Shown one piece after another: positions 8,842-17,821 of a DNA stretch of 64,000 nucleotides. Where the stretch lies: the NCBI RefSeq assembly GCF_008477545.1, contig NZ_VORA01000001.1:682001-746000 (forward strand), given 5' to 3'. Source of the stretch: Roseibium aestuarii. GTDB taxonomy: Bacteria > Pseudomonadota > Alphaproteobacteria > Rhizobiales > Stappiaceae. A model generated the notes under the pieces. That model was not told where the DNA came from. It saw nothing but the letters and a program-made list of their open reading frames with translations, and did not search any database. Both the position numbers and the translations under genes were made by a program. Position 1 is the stretch's first letter, and each line of letters opens with the position of its first letter.

Positions 8842-9482
8842 CCGTGCGGACCGGTGGGGTGGTGAGGGGATCCTCGAACCTTCCTCAACTCTCAGTCAAG
8901 CGACTGATTTTCAAGGATGTTTGCCGGTCGGCGGTGTGTCCCGGCGGCCGTGCCGTCCGGAATGAGGGGCTTTTGCCATAACTCCCGGAGCCGCGCAAGC
9001 GCCTTGTCGCGTTTTTTCAAAAATGCCTGTGAAACTTTTCAGGTGCGGCTGCAGCGTTCTCCCGGGAAATGGCTTTTCTCCAGCGTTTTCCGAGGCTTGG
9101 TGCTTGTGGAAATCCTGAAGGTCAGGGCGGGCTGCACCTTGTGGATCTTCGTCCGGTTTGCCTCTTGCGCCCTTTCGATCACGGCACACATGGGTAAGAT
9201 CGCTCGACAAAAGTCGCGTTGCCGGCTTGTTCGGCCGAACGGGGCTGTTGCTGGGCGAGGCGGGAAAGGAACTCGGCCAGGCGGAGCCCGATAAGGTTCA
9301 GGTGGGGCAGGGGGGCTTCGGGCTCTCCCCGGCGCTGGCCCGATCCGGACCGGCCTGCCCCAGTCTGCCCCGACCTGATCCTTCCGGGATCACCCGGCCG
9401 GCGAGAACCAGCAGGTCCCGGGCAAGGCGGACCGGAAGCCATCAAGGCGAGTAGAGGAAGACGAGCAGAGGATGAAGACCGC
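8842..9482. other. 640-bp stretch without a recognisable gene
   Basis: No frame here has a recognisable domain or a good ribosome-binding site. Apart from the tRNA-Thr promoter at its left edge, I see no repeat, RNA gene or mobile element. The right end must contain the promoter of the small ORF and murA. Confidence 0.45.
8868..8899 (-). promoter_or_regulatory. Candidate tRNA-Thr promoter
   Basis: On the minus strand a CTTGACT element (TTGACT as -35, complement of 8894-8899) lies about 55 bp upstream of the mature tRNA 5' end. The -10 is not clear-cut, so only the -35 is well supported. Confidence 0.35.
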
Positions 9483-9782
9483 ATGACCCGCACTCCGGGG
9501 GACACTCCGCCCCGCGTCGATCGTCCCGCGGCCGATGGCGCGACAGGGGATGCAGCCAGGACCGATGCAGCTGCCGCCGATGCAGCTGCCGCCGAAGCGG
9601 CTCCCCGGTCCGAGGATGCGGCACCGAGCGGGCCCAGGTTGCATCGCAAGCCCGCCATGAAGAACAAACCGGAGCGCGAGGCCCGTCTGGCCGAAGCCCT
9701 GAGGGCCAATCTGCGCCGCCGCAAGGCCGCCGGGAAAGCGGGCGCGAGCGGGGCCGACGACGAGGAGACGCCGGACGCCTGA
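9483..9782 (+). CDS. Small basic hypothetical protein upstream of murA
   Basis: A 99-aa predicted protein with low-complexity sequence. An Asp/Ala-rich N-terminal half (contains DAAAADAAAAEA) leads into a conserved-looking basic segment, MKNKPEREARLAEALRANLR. A 15-bp DNA unit (gatgcagctgccgcc) is tandemly duplicated at 9564-9593 and encodes the Ala repeat. Small proteins with a similar RExRLxxALRxNLxRRK tail occur upstream of murA in other Rhizobiales (from memory, unverified). No function can be assigned; the ATG at 9483 is chosen to exclude a non-conserved upstream extension. Confidence 0.55.
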   Translation: MTRTPGDTPPRVDRPAADGATGDAARTDAAAADAAAAEAAPRSEDAAPSGPRLHRKPAMKNKPEREARLAEALRANLRRRKAAGKAGASGADDEETPDA

Positions 9783-9952
9783 TACAGGGTCGGCGAGAGG
9801 GCCGGATTGCCCGGTTGCCGCCACGTCTGCGCCTTGCATGGGCCACACGGAGCGTGTAGAGCCGGAGACCACACGAATTCCGCCGCGACGGATGGAGACT
9901 GAAGGGCCCGGCGCGGCCTCTCCGGCGCGGCCATCACCTGATGGATGGGGAC

Positions 9953-11242
9953 ATGGACAGCATCAAGGTTGTCGGGGGCGCAGAGCTCAACGGCATTATT
10001 CCGATTTCCGGCGCCAAGAACGCGGCCCTGCCGCTGATGATCGCATCGCTTCTCACCGACGAGACCCTGACCCTGAGCAACGTCCCGCGCCTGCGCGACG
10101 TGGCCCTGCTCACGCAGATCCTGCAGAATCATGGCGTCGATTATTCGGTCAATGGCAAGCGCAACGGTCAGGACGATCTGGAAGGCCAGACCGTTCATCT
10201 GACCGCGCGCGAGATCGTCGATACCACCGCGCCCTATGAGCTGGTCTCCAAGATGCGCGCCAGCTTCTGGGTCATCGGCCCGCTGGTGGCCCGCTGCCAC
10301 GAGGCGCGCGTGTCGCTGCCCGGCGGCTGCGCCATCGGCACCCGTCCGGTGGATTTCTTCATTGACGGCCTGACGGCGCTTGGCGCCCAGATCGACATCG
10401 ACGGCGGCTATGTGGCCATCAAGGCGCCGGGCGGCCTGAAGGGCGCCCGCGTGGTCTTCCCCAAGATCTCCGTCGGCGCCACCCACACGATCATGATGGC
10501 GGCGACCCTTGCCGAAGGCGAGACCGAGATCGTCAACGCGGCCTGCGAGCCGGAAGTGGTCGATCTCGCCAACTGCCTGATTGCCATGGGCGCGGAAATT
10601 GAGGGCGCGGGCACGCCCACCATCCGCATTCAGGGCAAGAAGCGCCTTCACGGCGCCCATCACAAGGTGGTGGCAGACCGGATCGAGACCGGCACCTATG
10701 CCATGGCCGTCGCCATGACCGGCGGCAACGTGCTGCTCCAGGGCGCCCGCGCGACCCTGCTTGAAAGCGCGCTCCACGTGCTGCGCCAGACCGGTGCGGA
10801 TATCGTCGAGGAGGCCGATGGCCTGCGCGTCCGCCGCAATGGCAATGGCATCACCCCGGTCGACATCACCACCGAACCGTTCCCCGGCTTCCCGACGGAT
10901 CTTCAGGCCCAGTTCATGGCCCTGATGACCCGGGCCCAAGGGCGCTCCCGCATCACCGAGACCATCTTCGAGAACCGCTTCATGCATGTGCAGGAACTGG
11001 CGCGTCTCGGCGCCAAGATCCACATCGATGGCCGCACGGCGATGGTCGATGGCGTGTCGACCCTGCGTGGCGCCCCCGTCATGGCAACGGACCTGCGCGC
11101 GTCCGTCTCTCTGGTCATTGCCGGTCTGGCAGCCGAAGGCGAGACCCATGTCAGCCGCGTCTACCATCTGGACCGCGGCTTCGAGCGTCTGGAAGACAAG
11201 CTGACCCGCTGCGGCGCCACCATCGAACGCATCTCCGGCTGA
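9953..11242 (+). CDS. murA: UDP-N-acetylglucosamine 1-carboxyvinyltransferase MurA
   Basis: The first committed enzyme of peptidoglycan synthesis, transferring enolpyruvate from PEP to UDP-GlcNAc in the cytoplasm. About 429 aa, the usual length. Clear signatures are the N-terminal [14 protein letters not shown] and the loop [13 protein letters not shown] carrying the catalytic, fosfomycin-sensitive cysteine. Late motifs include [16 protein letters not shown] and a C-terminal [13 protein letters not shown]. The ATG at 9953 has GGGG just upstream; an in-frame ATG at 9941 is an alternative. It heads the Rhizobiales-type run towards hisD and infA. Confidence 0.97.
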   Translation: MDSIKVVGGAELNGIIPISGAKNAALPLMIASLLTDETLTLSNVPRLRDVALLTQILQNHGVDYSVNGKRNGQDDLEGQTVHLTAREIVDTTAPYELVSKMRASFWVIGPLVARCHEARVSLPGGCAIGTRPVDFFIDGLTALGAQIDIDGGYVAIKAPGGLKGARVVFPKISVGATHTIMMAATLAEGETEIVNAACEPEVVDLANCLIAMGAEIEGAGTPTIRIQGKKRLHGAHHKVVADRIETGTYAMAVAMTGGNVLLQGARATLLESALHVLRQTGADIVEEADGLRVRRNGNGITPVDITTEPFPGFPTDLQAQFMALMTRAQGRSRITETIFENRFMHVQELARLGAKIHIDGRTAMVDGVSTLRGAPVMATDLRASVSLVIAGLAAEGETHVSRVYHLDRGFERLEDKLTRCGATIERISG

Positions 11243-11275
11243 TCCGCCGGCTCGGATCGCAGATCATGAGGGAAG

Positions 11276-11309
11276 GGGCGCCGCGCAGAGGATGTGCGGC
11301 GCCCTTTTT
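11276..11309 (+). terminator. Rho-independent terminator after murA
   Basis: GGGCGCCGCGCA (11276-11287) pairs with TGTGCGGCGCCC (11293-11304), including one G-U pair, followed by TTTTT. Confidence 0.9.
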
Positions 11310-11466
11310 CCGTTTCCGCGCCCTTTCATATCTGCGTGGCACCCTTATCTGTCGCATTGTCAAAAGGGTCCCGACCCTGTAGGTCATCTGGCAACCGCGC
11401 CGCTCCTGCCTTCGGGTGGGAAGGGGCTTTCGTTCCATCCTCATGAACCCGGTCTTCAAACACGGC

Positions 11467-11910
11467 ATGTCCATGGATCAGCTCAAGCTCGCAGCACTCG
11501 ATCAGGAGGATCTCGCGGTCCTCTCCGCCCATGTCCAGGATGCGGTGATCAGCGTGTCCGACATCCGCTTCCTGCCCAGGGAACAGACGGCGATCTTCGT
11601 GATGAACCGCTTTGTCTGGGACGGCAAGAAGGACCGGCGAACCGGCCACTACGAGCGCCGCCGCGCTGCCCTGTCCGTGCGCCGCGCCCATTCCCTGCGC
11701 GCGCTGGGTGTCGACCCGCGGGCCAAGGGGCAGGTGCTGGAACTCCTCGCCGTGACCTTCGAGCCCAAGGATGAGCCGACAGGCGAGCTGCGTCTCACTT
11801 TCGCGGGGGGCGGCATGCTGGCGCTGGATGTGGAATGCATCGAGGTGCAGCTGGCCGATCTGGGCGCGGCCTGGGGAACGAAGAACCTGCCGAGCCACGA
11901 CCTCGGCTGA
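11467..11910 (+). CDS. DUF2948 family protein
   Basis: A protein of about 147 aa matching the DUF2948 pattern: MDQLKLAALDQEDLAVLSAHVQDAVISVSDI at the start, then FVMNRFVWDG and a C-terminal AGGGMLALDVECIEVQLADLG. Function is unknown. It is regularly found between murA and hisD in Rhizobiales, as here. The start is placed at ATG 11467 (or 11473) because family members start at the MDxLKL segment; the upstream extension looks non-coding. Confidence 0.8.
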   Translation: MSMDQLKLAALDQEDLAVLSAHVQDAVISVSDIRFLPREQTAIFVMNRFVWDGKKDRRTGHYERRRAALSVRRAHSLRALGVDPRAKGQVLELLAVTFEPKDEPTGELRLTFAGGGMLALDVECIEVQLADLGAAWGTKNLPSHDLG

Positions 11911-12009
11911 GCGCATCGCAACAACTGCAATCTTTCAAGATCCCGGGCGTCGGCAGCCAGCACGATGCAGAGGCGCCGGCCCGGTCGATGGGAACAAGGA
12001 CGACACACG

Positions 12010-13305
12010 ATGGCCATCCGTCTTTCTGCGCAGGCCGAGGATTTCGAGGCCCGCTTCCGTGAACTGCTTTCCTCCAAGCGGGAAGTGTCCGAAGACGTGG
12101 ATCACATCGTCCGGGATATCCTGGAAGACGTGAAGCGGCGCGGTGATGCGGCCGTGCTCGACTACACCGCCCGCTTCGACCGCCTGCAGGCCAGCTCCAT
12201 GGCGGAGCTGCGCGTCAGTGCCGAGGAAGTGGCCGAGGCGCTGAAGCAGGTGCCGCAGAAGACCCTCGACGCGCTGGAGCTGGCGCGCGACCGGATCCAC
12301 TCCCATCACGCCCGCCAGATGCCGAAGGACGACCGCTACACCGATCCGATCGGCGTGGAGCTGGGCTCCATCTGGACGGCGGTCGAGGCGGTCGGGCTCT
12401 ATGTGCCCGGTGGTCTGGCGTCCTATCCGAGCTCCGTTCTCATGAACGCCGTTCCGGCGAAGGTGGCCGGCGTCGAGCGCATCGTCATGGTGGTGCCGAG
12501 CCCCGATGGGGTTCTGAACCCGCAGGTGCTGGCCGCCGCGCACATTGCCGGGGTTTCCGAGATCTACCGCATCGGCGGCGCTCAGGCCGTGGCTGCGCTG
12601 GCCTATGGTACCGACACGATTGCGCCGGTCTCCAAGATCGTCGGCCCGGGCAATGCCTTCGTGGCGGCCGCCAAGCGCCGAGTCTTCGGCACGGTGGGCA
12701 TCGACATGATCGCCGGTCCCTCGGAAGTGCTCGTCATTGCGGACGAGACCGCCAATCCGGAGTGGATCGCAGCCGATCTCCTGGCTCAGGCCGAACATGA
12801 CGCGGTGGCCCAGTCCATTATCATCACCGACAGTGCGGATCTGGCATCCGCCGTCGAGCAGGCGGTCGAAGGTCAGCTCAAGACCCTGCCCAAGGCAGAG
12901 ATCGCGGGTGCCAGCTGGCGCGACTTCGGCGCCGTCATCGTGGTGCCGGATCTGGACGCGGCCATGCCGCTCAGCAACCGCATTGCCCCCGAGCACCTGG
13001 AGCTTGCGGTGGCCGACCCGGAAGCGCTCCTGAAGAAGGTGCGCAACGCGGGCGCCGTCTTCATCGGGGCCCATACGCCCGAAGCCATCGGCGACTATGT
13101 GGGCGGCTCCAACCACGTGCTGCCCACCGCGCGCTCGGCCCGCTTCTCCTCTGGTCTGTCCGTGCTGGATTTCGTCAAGCGCACCTCGATCCTGAAGTGC
13201 AATGCGGACAACCTGCGCCAGATCGGCCCGGCGGCCGTGGCCCTGGGCGAGGCAGAAGGCCTGGCCGGTCACGCGCGCTCTGTTGCCATTCGGCTCAACC
13301 TCTAG
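12010..13305 (+). CDS. hisD: Histidinol dehydrogenase
   Basis: Catalyses the last two steps of histidine biosynthesis, NAD-dependent oxidation of histidinol to histidine; a zinc enzyme of the cytoplasm. 431 aa, the usual size. Family motifs visible are [79 protein letters not shown] and the late [10 protein letters not shown] and GSNHVLPT segments that contribute metal and substrate ligands. ATG 12010 has AAGGA about 10 nt upstream. It is followed closely by the UPF0262 gene. Confidence 0.97.
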   Translation: MAIRLSAQAEDFEARFRELLSSKREVSEDVDHIVRDILEDVKRRGDAAVLDYTARFDRLQASSMAELRVSAEEVAEALKQVPQKTLDALELARDRIHSHHARQMPKDDRYTDPIGVELGSIWTAVEAVGLYVPGGLASYPSSVLMNAVPAKVAGVERIVMVVPSPDGVLNPQVLAAAHIAGVSEIYRIGGAQAVAALAYGTDTIAPVSKIVGPGNAFVAAAKRRVFGTVGIDMIAGPSEVLVIADETANPEWIAADLLAQAEHDAVAQSIIITDSADLASAVEQAVEGQLKTLPKAEIAGASWRDFGAVIVVPDLDAAMPLSNRIAPEHLELAVADPEALLKKVRNAGAVFIGAHTPEAIGDYVGGSNHVLPTARSARFSSGLSVLDFVKRTSILKCNADNLRQIGPAAVALGEAEGLAGHARSVAIRLNL

Positions 13306-13379
13306 CAGGGTGGGCCAAGGCGATTCCCGAGGGGAGGCTCGTGGCGCGCCGCATGTGGAAAGAGGGACGGGGAAGACGC

Positions 13380-13883
13380 ATGAGTGAGGCGGAGCAGGCA
13401 GGGATGACCCAGGACAGGGGCGGACACCTCGTCGACGTGGTCCTCGATGCGGCCTCCATTTCCCGCTCGACCCCGGACATTGAACACGACCGGGCCGTCG
13501 CCATCTACGACCTCATCGAGGACAACCAGTTCCAACCCGTCGGCCTGCCGGCCCAGGCCTATGTCCTGCGCCTCTCGGTGATCGAGAAGAAGCTCGTCTT
13601 CCAGATCCAGGACCGGGACGGGGTGGAGGTCGTCACCCACGTCCTGTCCCTGTCGCCCCTGCGCCGGATCGTCAAGGACTACCAGCTCATCTGCGAAAGC
13701 TACTACGAGGCCATCCGCCGCTCGACGCCGAGCCAGATCGAGGCCATCGACATGGGCCGGCGTGGCGTTCACAATGAGGGCGCAGCCATCCTGCAGGAGC
13801 GACTGGAGGGAAAGGTGGAGATCGATACCCGGACAGCCCGGCGCCTGTTCACCCTCGTCTATGCCCTGCACTGGAAGGGCTGA
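13380..13883 (+). CDS. UPF0262 family protein
   Basis: A 167-aa protein with the UPF0262 features: [20 protein letters not shown] near the start, then [52 protein letters not shown] and the tail [15 protein letters not shown]. Function is unknown. Members sit between hisD and a low-molecular-weight phosphatase gene in alphaproteobacteria, as here. A downstream in-frame ATG (13404) is a possible start. The next gene begins only 6 bp after the stop, suggesting co-transcription. Confidence 0.88.
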   Translation: MSEAEQAGMTQDRGGHLVDVVLDAASISRSTPDIEHDRAVAIYDLIEDNQFQPVGLPAQAYVLRLSVIEKKLVFQIQDRDGVEVVTHVLSLSPLRRIVKDYQLICESYYEAIRRSTPSQIEAIDMGRRGVHNEGAAILQERLEGKVEIDTRTARRLFTLVYALHWKG

Positions 13884-13889
13884 CGGATC

Positions 13890-14357
13890 GTGCCCCCGGG
13901 GAGCCCCGATCTGTCACCGAGGCGCCCGACCTCGGTGCTGTTCGTCTGCAGCATGAATGCGGTCCGCTCCCCCATGGCTGCGGCCATCGCCAGCTCGCTC
14001 TTCCCCGGTCAGATCTATGTGCGCTCCGCCGGCGTTCGCCAGGGCGTGCGCGACCCCTTCGTCGACAGCGTGATGGAGGAGGTGGGCATGGACACCAGCC
14101 GTCATCAGCCCAAAACCCTCGAGGATCTGGACGAATCCGGCTTCGATCTGGTGATCACTCTGGCGCCGGAGGCCCATCACGCGGCGCTGGAACTGACCCG
14201 CACCGATGCGGTCGATGTCGAATACTGGCCGACCATGGACCCGACGCTGGCCACCGGCTCGCGCTCCCAGATCCTGGATGCCTATCGCGGAATACGGGAT
14301 CAGCTGATGCAGCGGATCAAGAAACGGCTGGCCTGGACACCCCCCGTCAGCGGATGA
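13890..14357 (+). CDS. Low-molecular-weight protein-tyrosine-phosphatase-like protein
   Basis: A 155-aa member of the LMW phosphatase / arsenate-reductase-like fold. The P-loop is VCSMNAVRSPMA, fitting C-x5-R-S. A WPTMDPT segment may supply the general acid Asp. The gene starts with GTG at 13890, 6 bp after the UPF0262 stop. Its partner or substrate is unknown: the family includes phosphotyrosine phosphatases and, in other branches, arsenate reductases, but no ars gene is nearby. The conserved position before infA suggests a housekeeping role. Confidence 0.82.
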   Translation: MPPGSPDLSPRRPTSVLFVCSMNAVRSPMAAAIASSLFPGQIYVRSAGVRQGVRDPFVDSVMEEVGMDTSRHQPKTLEDLDESGFDLVITLAPEAHHAALELTRTDAVDVEYWPTMDPTLATGSRSQILDAYRGIRDQLMQRIKKRLAWTPPVSG

Positions 14358-14502
14358 GGTGAGACGATCGGCGGCAGCAAACTGGACCTTGGCCGCAGTC
14401 TCCTGTATATGCCCCCTCACGTTGGCGGAAATGAACGGTTCACTTTGACAGAACGATCCGTTAGCTTCCCCGCTCAATTGATCGCCTTAACCAGGATACC
14501 AA

Positions 14503-14721
14503 ATGGCAAAAGAAGAAGCACTGGAGTTTCCGGGCGTCGTCACGGAACTGCTGCCGAACGCGACTTTCCGCGTGAAACTTGAAAACGATCACGAAATCAT
14601 TGCTCATACCGCTGGTCGCATGCGCAAGAACCGCATCCGTGTTCTCGCCGGTGACAAGGTTCTGGTCGAAATGACCCCCTACGACCTGACCAAGGGTCGC
14701 ATTACCTACCGCTTCAAGTAA
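14503..14721 (+). CDS. infA: Translation initiation factor IF-1
   Basis: 72 aa, the exact usual length, with the S1-like OB fold. Sequence landmarks are [40 protein letters not shown] and RITYRFK. IF-1 occupies the ribosomal A site during initiation. About 145 bp of non-coding DNA precedes it, with a TTGACA at 14445-14450 that may be a -35. maf follows 50 bp later. Confidence 0.98.
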   Translation: MAKEEALEFPGVVTELLPNATFRVKLENDHEIIAHTAGRMRKNRIRVLAGDKVLVEMTPYDLTKGRITYRFK

Positions 14722-14771
14722 GCTCTGCCGGTTTCCGGCCTTCGGACGCACGAAAGACGCCACGGGCAGCC

Positions 14772-15398
14772 ATGACCAAGGTCCCTTCGCTGATTCTGGC
14801 GAGCGCATCGCCTCGTCGCCTGGCTCTTCTCCAGCAGGTCGGTCTCGAACCGGACGTGCTGATGCCGGCAGATATTGACGAGACGCCGAAGAAGCTGGAA
14901 ACGCCCAGGGCCCTGGCCGCGCGCCTTGCGCGTGAAAAGGCCAAGGCCGTCCGCGAGATCGCGGATGCCTCTCCGGAGCTGCGTCACTCCCTCGTCCTTG
15001 CTGCCGACACGGTGGTGGGCGTCGGGCGTCGCATTCTCCCGAAGGCGGAAATGAGCGATCAGGCCCTCGCATGCCTGTCGCTTCTGTCGGGCCGCAGCCA
15101 CCGGGTCTATACCGGGGTCTGCGTCGCCGATGCCGACGGGCGTGTCCGCTCCAAGCTGGTGGAAACCCGCGTCCGCTTCAAGCGCCTGTCCCGCCGGGAC
15201 ATGGACGACTACATCGCCTCAGGCGAATGGCGCGGCAAGGCCGGTGGCTATGCCATCCAGGGCCTGGCTGGCGGCTTCATCGTGAAGCTGAGCGGGTCCT
15301 ATCCCAATGTGGTCGGGCTGCCCCTCTACGAAACGGTCAACCTTCTTGCCGGGGCCGGCTATCCCGTCCACGGCAACTGGGCGCATGCGGCTGCCTGA
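14772..15398 (+). CDS. maf: Maf-family nucleoside triphosphate pyrophosphatase
   Basis: A 208-aa Maf protein that hydrolyses non-canonical or dTTP/UTP nucleotides to the monophosphate. Visible motifs are the N-terminal [25 protein letters not shown], the catalytic [11 protein letters not shown], and late [16 protein letters not shown] and [13 protein letters not shown]. Position between infA and yacG is the common alphaproteobacterial arrangement. The exact substrate subgroup (YhdE or YceF type) is not decided here. Confidence 0.95.
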   Translation: MTKVPSLILASASPRRLALLQQVGLEPDVLMPADIDETPKKLETPRALAARLAREKAKAVREIADASPELRHSLVLAADTVVGVGRRILPKAEMSDQALACLSLLSGRSHRVYTGVCVADADGRVRSKLVETRVRFKRLSRRDMDDYIASGEWRGKAGGYAIQGLAGGFIVKLSGSYPNVVGLPLYETVNLLAGAGYPVHGNWAHAAA

Positions 15399-15494
15399 CG
15401 CGCCGTTCCGGTCGCTTCTCCGCTTTACCTTATCTTCACGCCCGCTCCGGCTCGCCGGGGAACGACGGGCCGATCACCATTCACGGAGTGACCG

Positions 15495-15701
15495 ATGAGC
15501 GAGACGCCCCGCAAGACCGCCCCCCGCACCGCCGCTCAGAGAATGCGGCCGTGCCCGATCTGCTCCAAGCTGTCGACGCCGGAAGACTATCCCTTCTGCT
15601 CCGATCGTTGCCGCCAGGTCGACCTCAATCGCTGGTTCTCCGAAAGCTACACGGTTCCCGTGGTTGAAACCGACGACCTCGACGGCAACGAAGAGTCCTG
15701 A
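15495..15701 (+). CDS. yacG: DNA gyrase inhibitor YacG
   Basis: A 68-aa zinc protein. Four cysteines lie as CPIC-x11-CSDRC, the YacG zinc knuckle, followed by QVDLNRWFSESY, the conserved segment after the finger. YacG binds GyrB and blocks gyrase DNA binding in E. coli. The Lys/Pro-rich N-terminus and acidic tail are usual. It closes the murA-to-yacG housekeeping run. Confidence 0.95.
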   Translation: MSETPRKTAPRTAAQRMRPCPICSKLSTPEDYPFCSDRCRQVDLNRWFSESYTVPVVETDDLDGNEES

Positions 15702-16032
15702 TCCTGCCCCGATAATTAATCGGCTAAGTTTTTTCGCAGCGCTTTCAGTGACTTGCCTGAGTCGTGCCGCATTTTTGCTCGGGGCGGCGAAAAATTCCTC
15801 TTGTCGTGAAAAAATGATCATTGCCATACTCCGGCTTACGTAGTGCGTGAGGAGAAGGCGCTCGCCCTGCTCGTGGTCGCCCGGCAATCCTTGTTTGCCG
15901 GAAGAGGGGCACGGGGAGGCGGGATGACCTTTTGCGACGAAAAACCGTTGCAAACCACGTGCTATGGTCGAGGGGAAGGATCGGAGGCGTGATCTCAGAC
16001 GCGCCCGGCCGTCAACAAGAGGTAAAGCGACA
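15702..16032. other. 330-bp intergenic region upstream of the 5'-nucleotidase gene
   Basis: No gene seen. It is less GC-rich than its surroundings in the first half and probably holds the nucleotidase promoter. A hairpin CCGGCAA (15881-15887) / TTGCCGG (15895-15901) lies 130 bp before the start. Confidence 0.45.
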
Positions 16033-17643
16033 ATGGCGAAGAAAACCAGATGGGGAGTGGCGGTTCTGGCCGCCGGTACGGTTCTGTCGGGCTCGGCCCT
16101 GGCCGATTACAAGCTCACGATCCTGCACACCAACGACATTCACAGCCGTATCGAGCAGATCAACAAGTACGACAGCGGCTGCAGTGCCGATGATTCTGCT
16201 GAAGGCAAGTGCTTCGGCGGCATCGCGCGCGTGAAGGCCAAGATTGACGAGCGCCGCGCCGCACTCAAGGCCGAAGGCCGCAACGTGATCGTTCTGGATG
16301 CCGGTGACCAGTTCCAGGGCTCGCTCTTCTATTCGACCTACAAGGGCAAGGCCGCAGCCGAGTTCTCCAAGGCGATCGGCTATGACGCAATGGCCGTCGG
16401 CAACCACGAATTCGACGATGGTCCGGAAAAGCTTGCGGAATTCATCGATGCCGTGCCATTCCCGGTCCTGTCCGGCAACATCGACGTGAGCGGTGACGCC
16501 CTGCTGAAGGACAACGTTCCCGGCAGCGTCGTGCTCGAAGTCGGTGGCGAGAAGATCGCAATCGTCTCCGTTCTGGCCGAAGACACCGCCGAGACCTCCT
16601 CTCCGGGGAAAGGCGTCGTCTTCAACAACGCCGAAGACTACCTGAAGGCCGCAGTTTCCGAACTCGAGTCTTCCGGCGTCAACAAGATCATCGCCCTGAC
16701 CCATGTGGGCTACCCCCGTGACCAGCGGATCGCCGCTGCAGTCTCCGGTGTCGATGCCATCGTGGGCGGCCATTCCCATACCCTCCTGTCCAACAGCGAC
16801 GACAAGGCGGCCGGTCCCTATCCGACCATCGTGGCGAACCCGGACGGCAAGGAGGTTCCGATCGTTCAGGCCTATGCCTATTCCAAGTATGTTGGCGAAG
16901 TGGAACTGACCTTCGGCGACAACGGCGATCTCATCTCCGCCAAGGGCGACCCGATCCTGCTCGATGCCTCGGTGACGCCGGATGAAGCGATTGCCGCGCG
17001 CGTGACCGAACTTGCCAAGCCGCTCGAGGAAGTGCGTCAGCAGGTGATCGGCTCGACCTCCGAGACCATCGACGGCTCCCGCGACACGTGCCGCGCCAAG
17101 GAATGCGCCATGGGCAACCTGGTGGCCGATGCCATGCTGGACCGCGTCAAGGACCAGGGCGTGACCATTGCCATCCAGAACGGTGGCGGTCTGCGTGCCT
17201 CCATCGATGCCGGTGAAGTCACCATGGGCGAAGTCCTGACGGTGCTGCCGTTCCAGAACACCCTGGCGACCTTCCTGCTCTCCGGTGAAGGTGTCGTCGC
17301 AGCCCTCGAAAACGGTGTGTCCCAGATCGAGGAAGGCGCCGGCCGCTTCCCGCAGGTGGCAGGTCTGACCTTCACGGTCGATGCCTCCAAGCCCGCGGGC
17401 GAGCGCATCTCCGACGTGATGGTCAAGGAAGGCGACGCCTTCGTGCCGATCGACCCGGCCAAGATGTACGGTGTCGTGTCCAACAACTACATGCGCGGCG
17501 GTGGTGACGGCTATTCGATTTTCTCCGAAAAGGGTGAGAAGGCCTATGACTTCGGTCCGAACCTCGAAAAGGTTGTCGCCGACTATATTTCCAAGTCGAA
17601 TGACTACAAGCCCTATGTAGATGGCCGTATCGTCATGAAGTAA
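16033..17643 (+). CDS. Exported bifunctional 5'-nucleotidase / metallophosphatase
   Basis: A 536-aa protein with a Sec signal peptide (AVLAAGTVLSGSALA) and an N-terminal calcineurin-like metallophosphatase domain. The metal motifs are HTNDIHS, DAGDQFQGS, GNHEFDD, THVGYPRDQ and GGHSHT. The C-terminal 5'-nucleotidase domain contains MGNLVADAML, IQNGGGLRASI, VLPFQNTL and YSIFSEKG. It probably dephosphorylates nucleotides in the periplasm to salvage phosphate and nucleosides. ATG 16033 has an AGAGGTAAAG element upstream. Two cysteine pairs (residues near 40-55 and TCRAKEC) could form disulfides in the periplasm. A terminator follows. Confidence 0.93.
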   Translation: MAKKTRWGVAVLAAGTVLSGSALADYKLTILHTNDIHSRIEQINKYDSGCSADDSAEGKCFGGIARVKAKIDERRAALKAEGRNVIVLDAGDQFQGSLFYSTYKGKAAAEFSKAIGYDAMAVGNHEFDDGPEKLAEFIDAVPFPVLSGNIDVSGDALLKDNVPGSVVLEVGGEKIAIVSVLAEDTAETSSPGKGVVFNNAEDYLKAAVSELESSGVNKIIALTHVGYPRDQRIAAAVSGVDAIVGGHSHTLLSNSDDKAAGPYPTIVANPDGKEVPIVQAYAYSKYVGEVELTFGDNGDLISAKGDPILLDASVTPDEAIAARVTELAKPLEEVRQQVIGSTSETIDGSRDTCRAKECAMGNLVADAMLDRVKDQGVTIAIQNGGGLRASIDAGEVTMGEVLTVLPFQNTLATFLLSGEGVVAALENGVSQIEEGAGRFPQVAGLTFTVDASKPAGERISDVMVKEGDAFVPIDPAKMYGVVSNNYMRGGGDGYSIFSEKGEKAYDFGPNLEKVVADYISKSNDYKPYVDGRIVMK

Positions 17644-17694
17644 ATGGTGTTTCCTGCCGGTCTCGGCAGGAGGCTGATCTTTGGGTCAACGAGG

Positions 17695-17727
17695 GCGGCG
17701 CGTCATGGCATGGCGCGCCGCTTTTTT
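17695..17727 (+). terminator. Rho-independent terminator after the 5'-nucleotidase gene
   Basis: GCGGCGCG (17695-17702) pairs with CGCGCCGC (17714-17721), followed by six T. A second small hairpin, CCTGCCG/CGGCAGG, precedes it. It separates the nucleotidase gene from the DUF560 operon. Confidence 0.9.
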
Positions 17728-17821
17728 CGTCTTGTATGTGCCCCTGCGAGATGTCATCTAGGGGTCTTTCCGGATTTGTCGTTCTTCAATTTCTTTCGAG
17801 TTGCGTTGATTGGGTCGGTTC

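Noticed and set aside
9179-11167. 662-codon minus-strand frame opposite murA
   Set aside because: It overlaps a complete murA with all catalytic motifs; the His/Gly/Asp-rich composition is typical of antisense shadow frames in GC-rich DNA.
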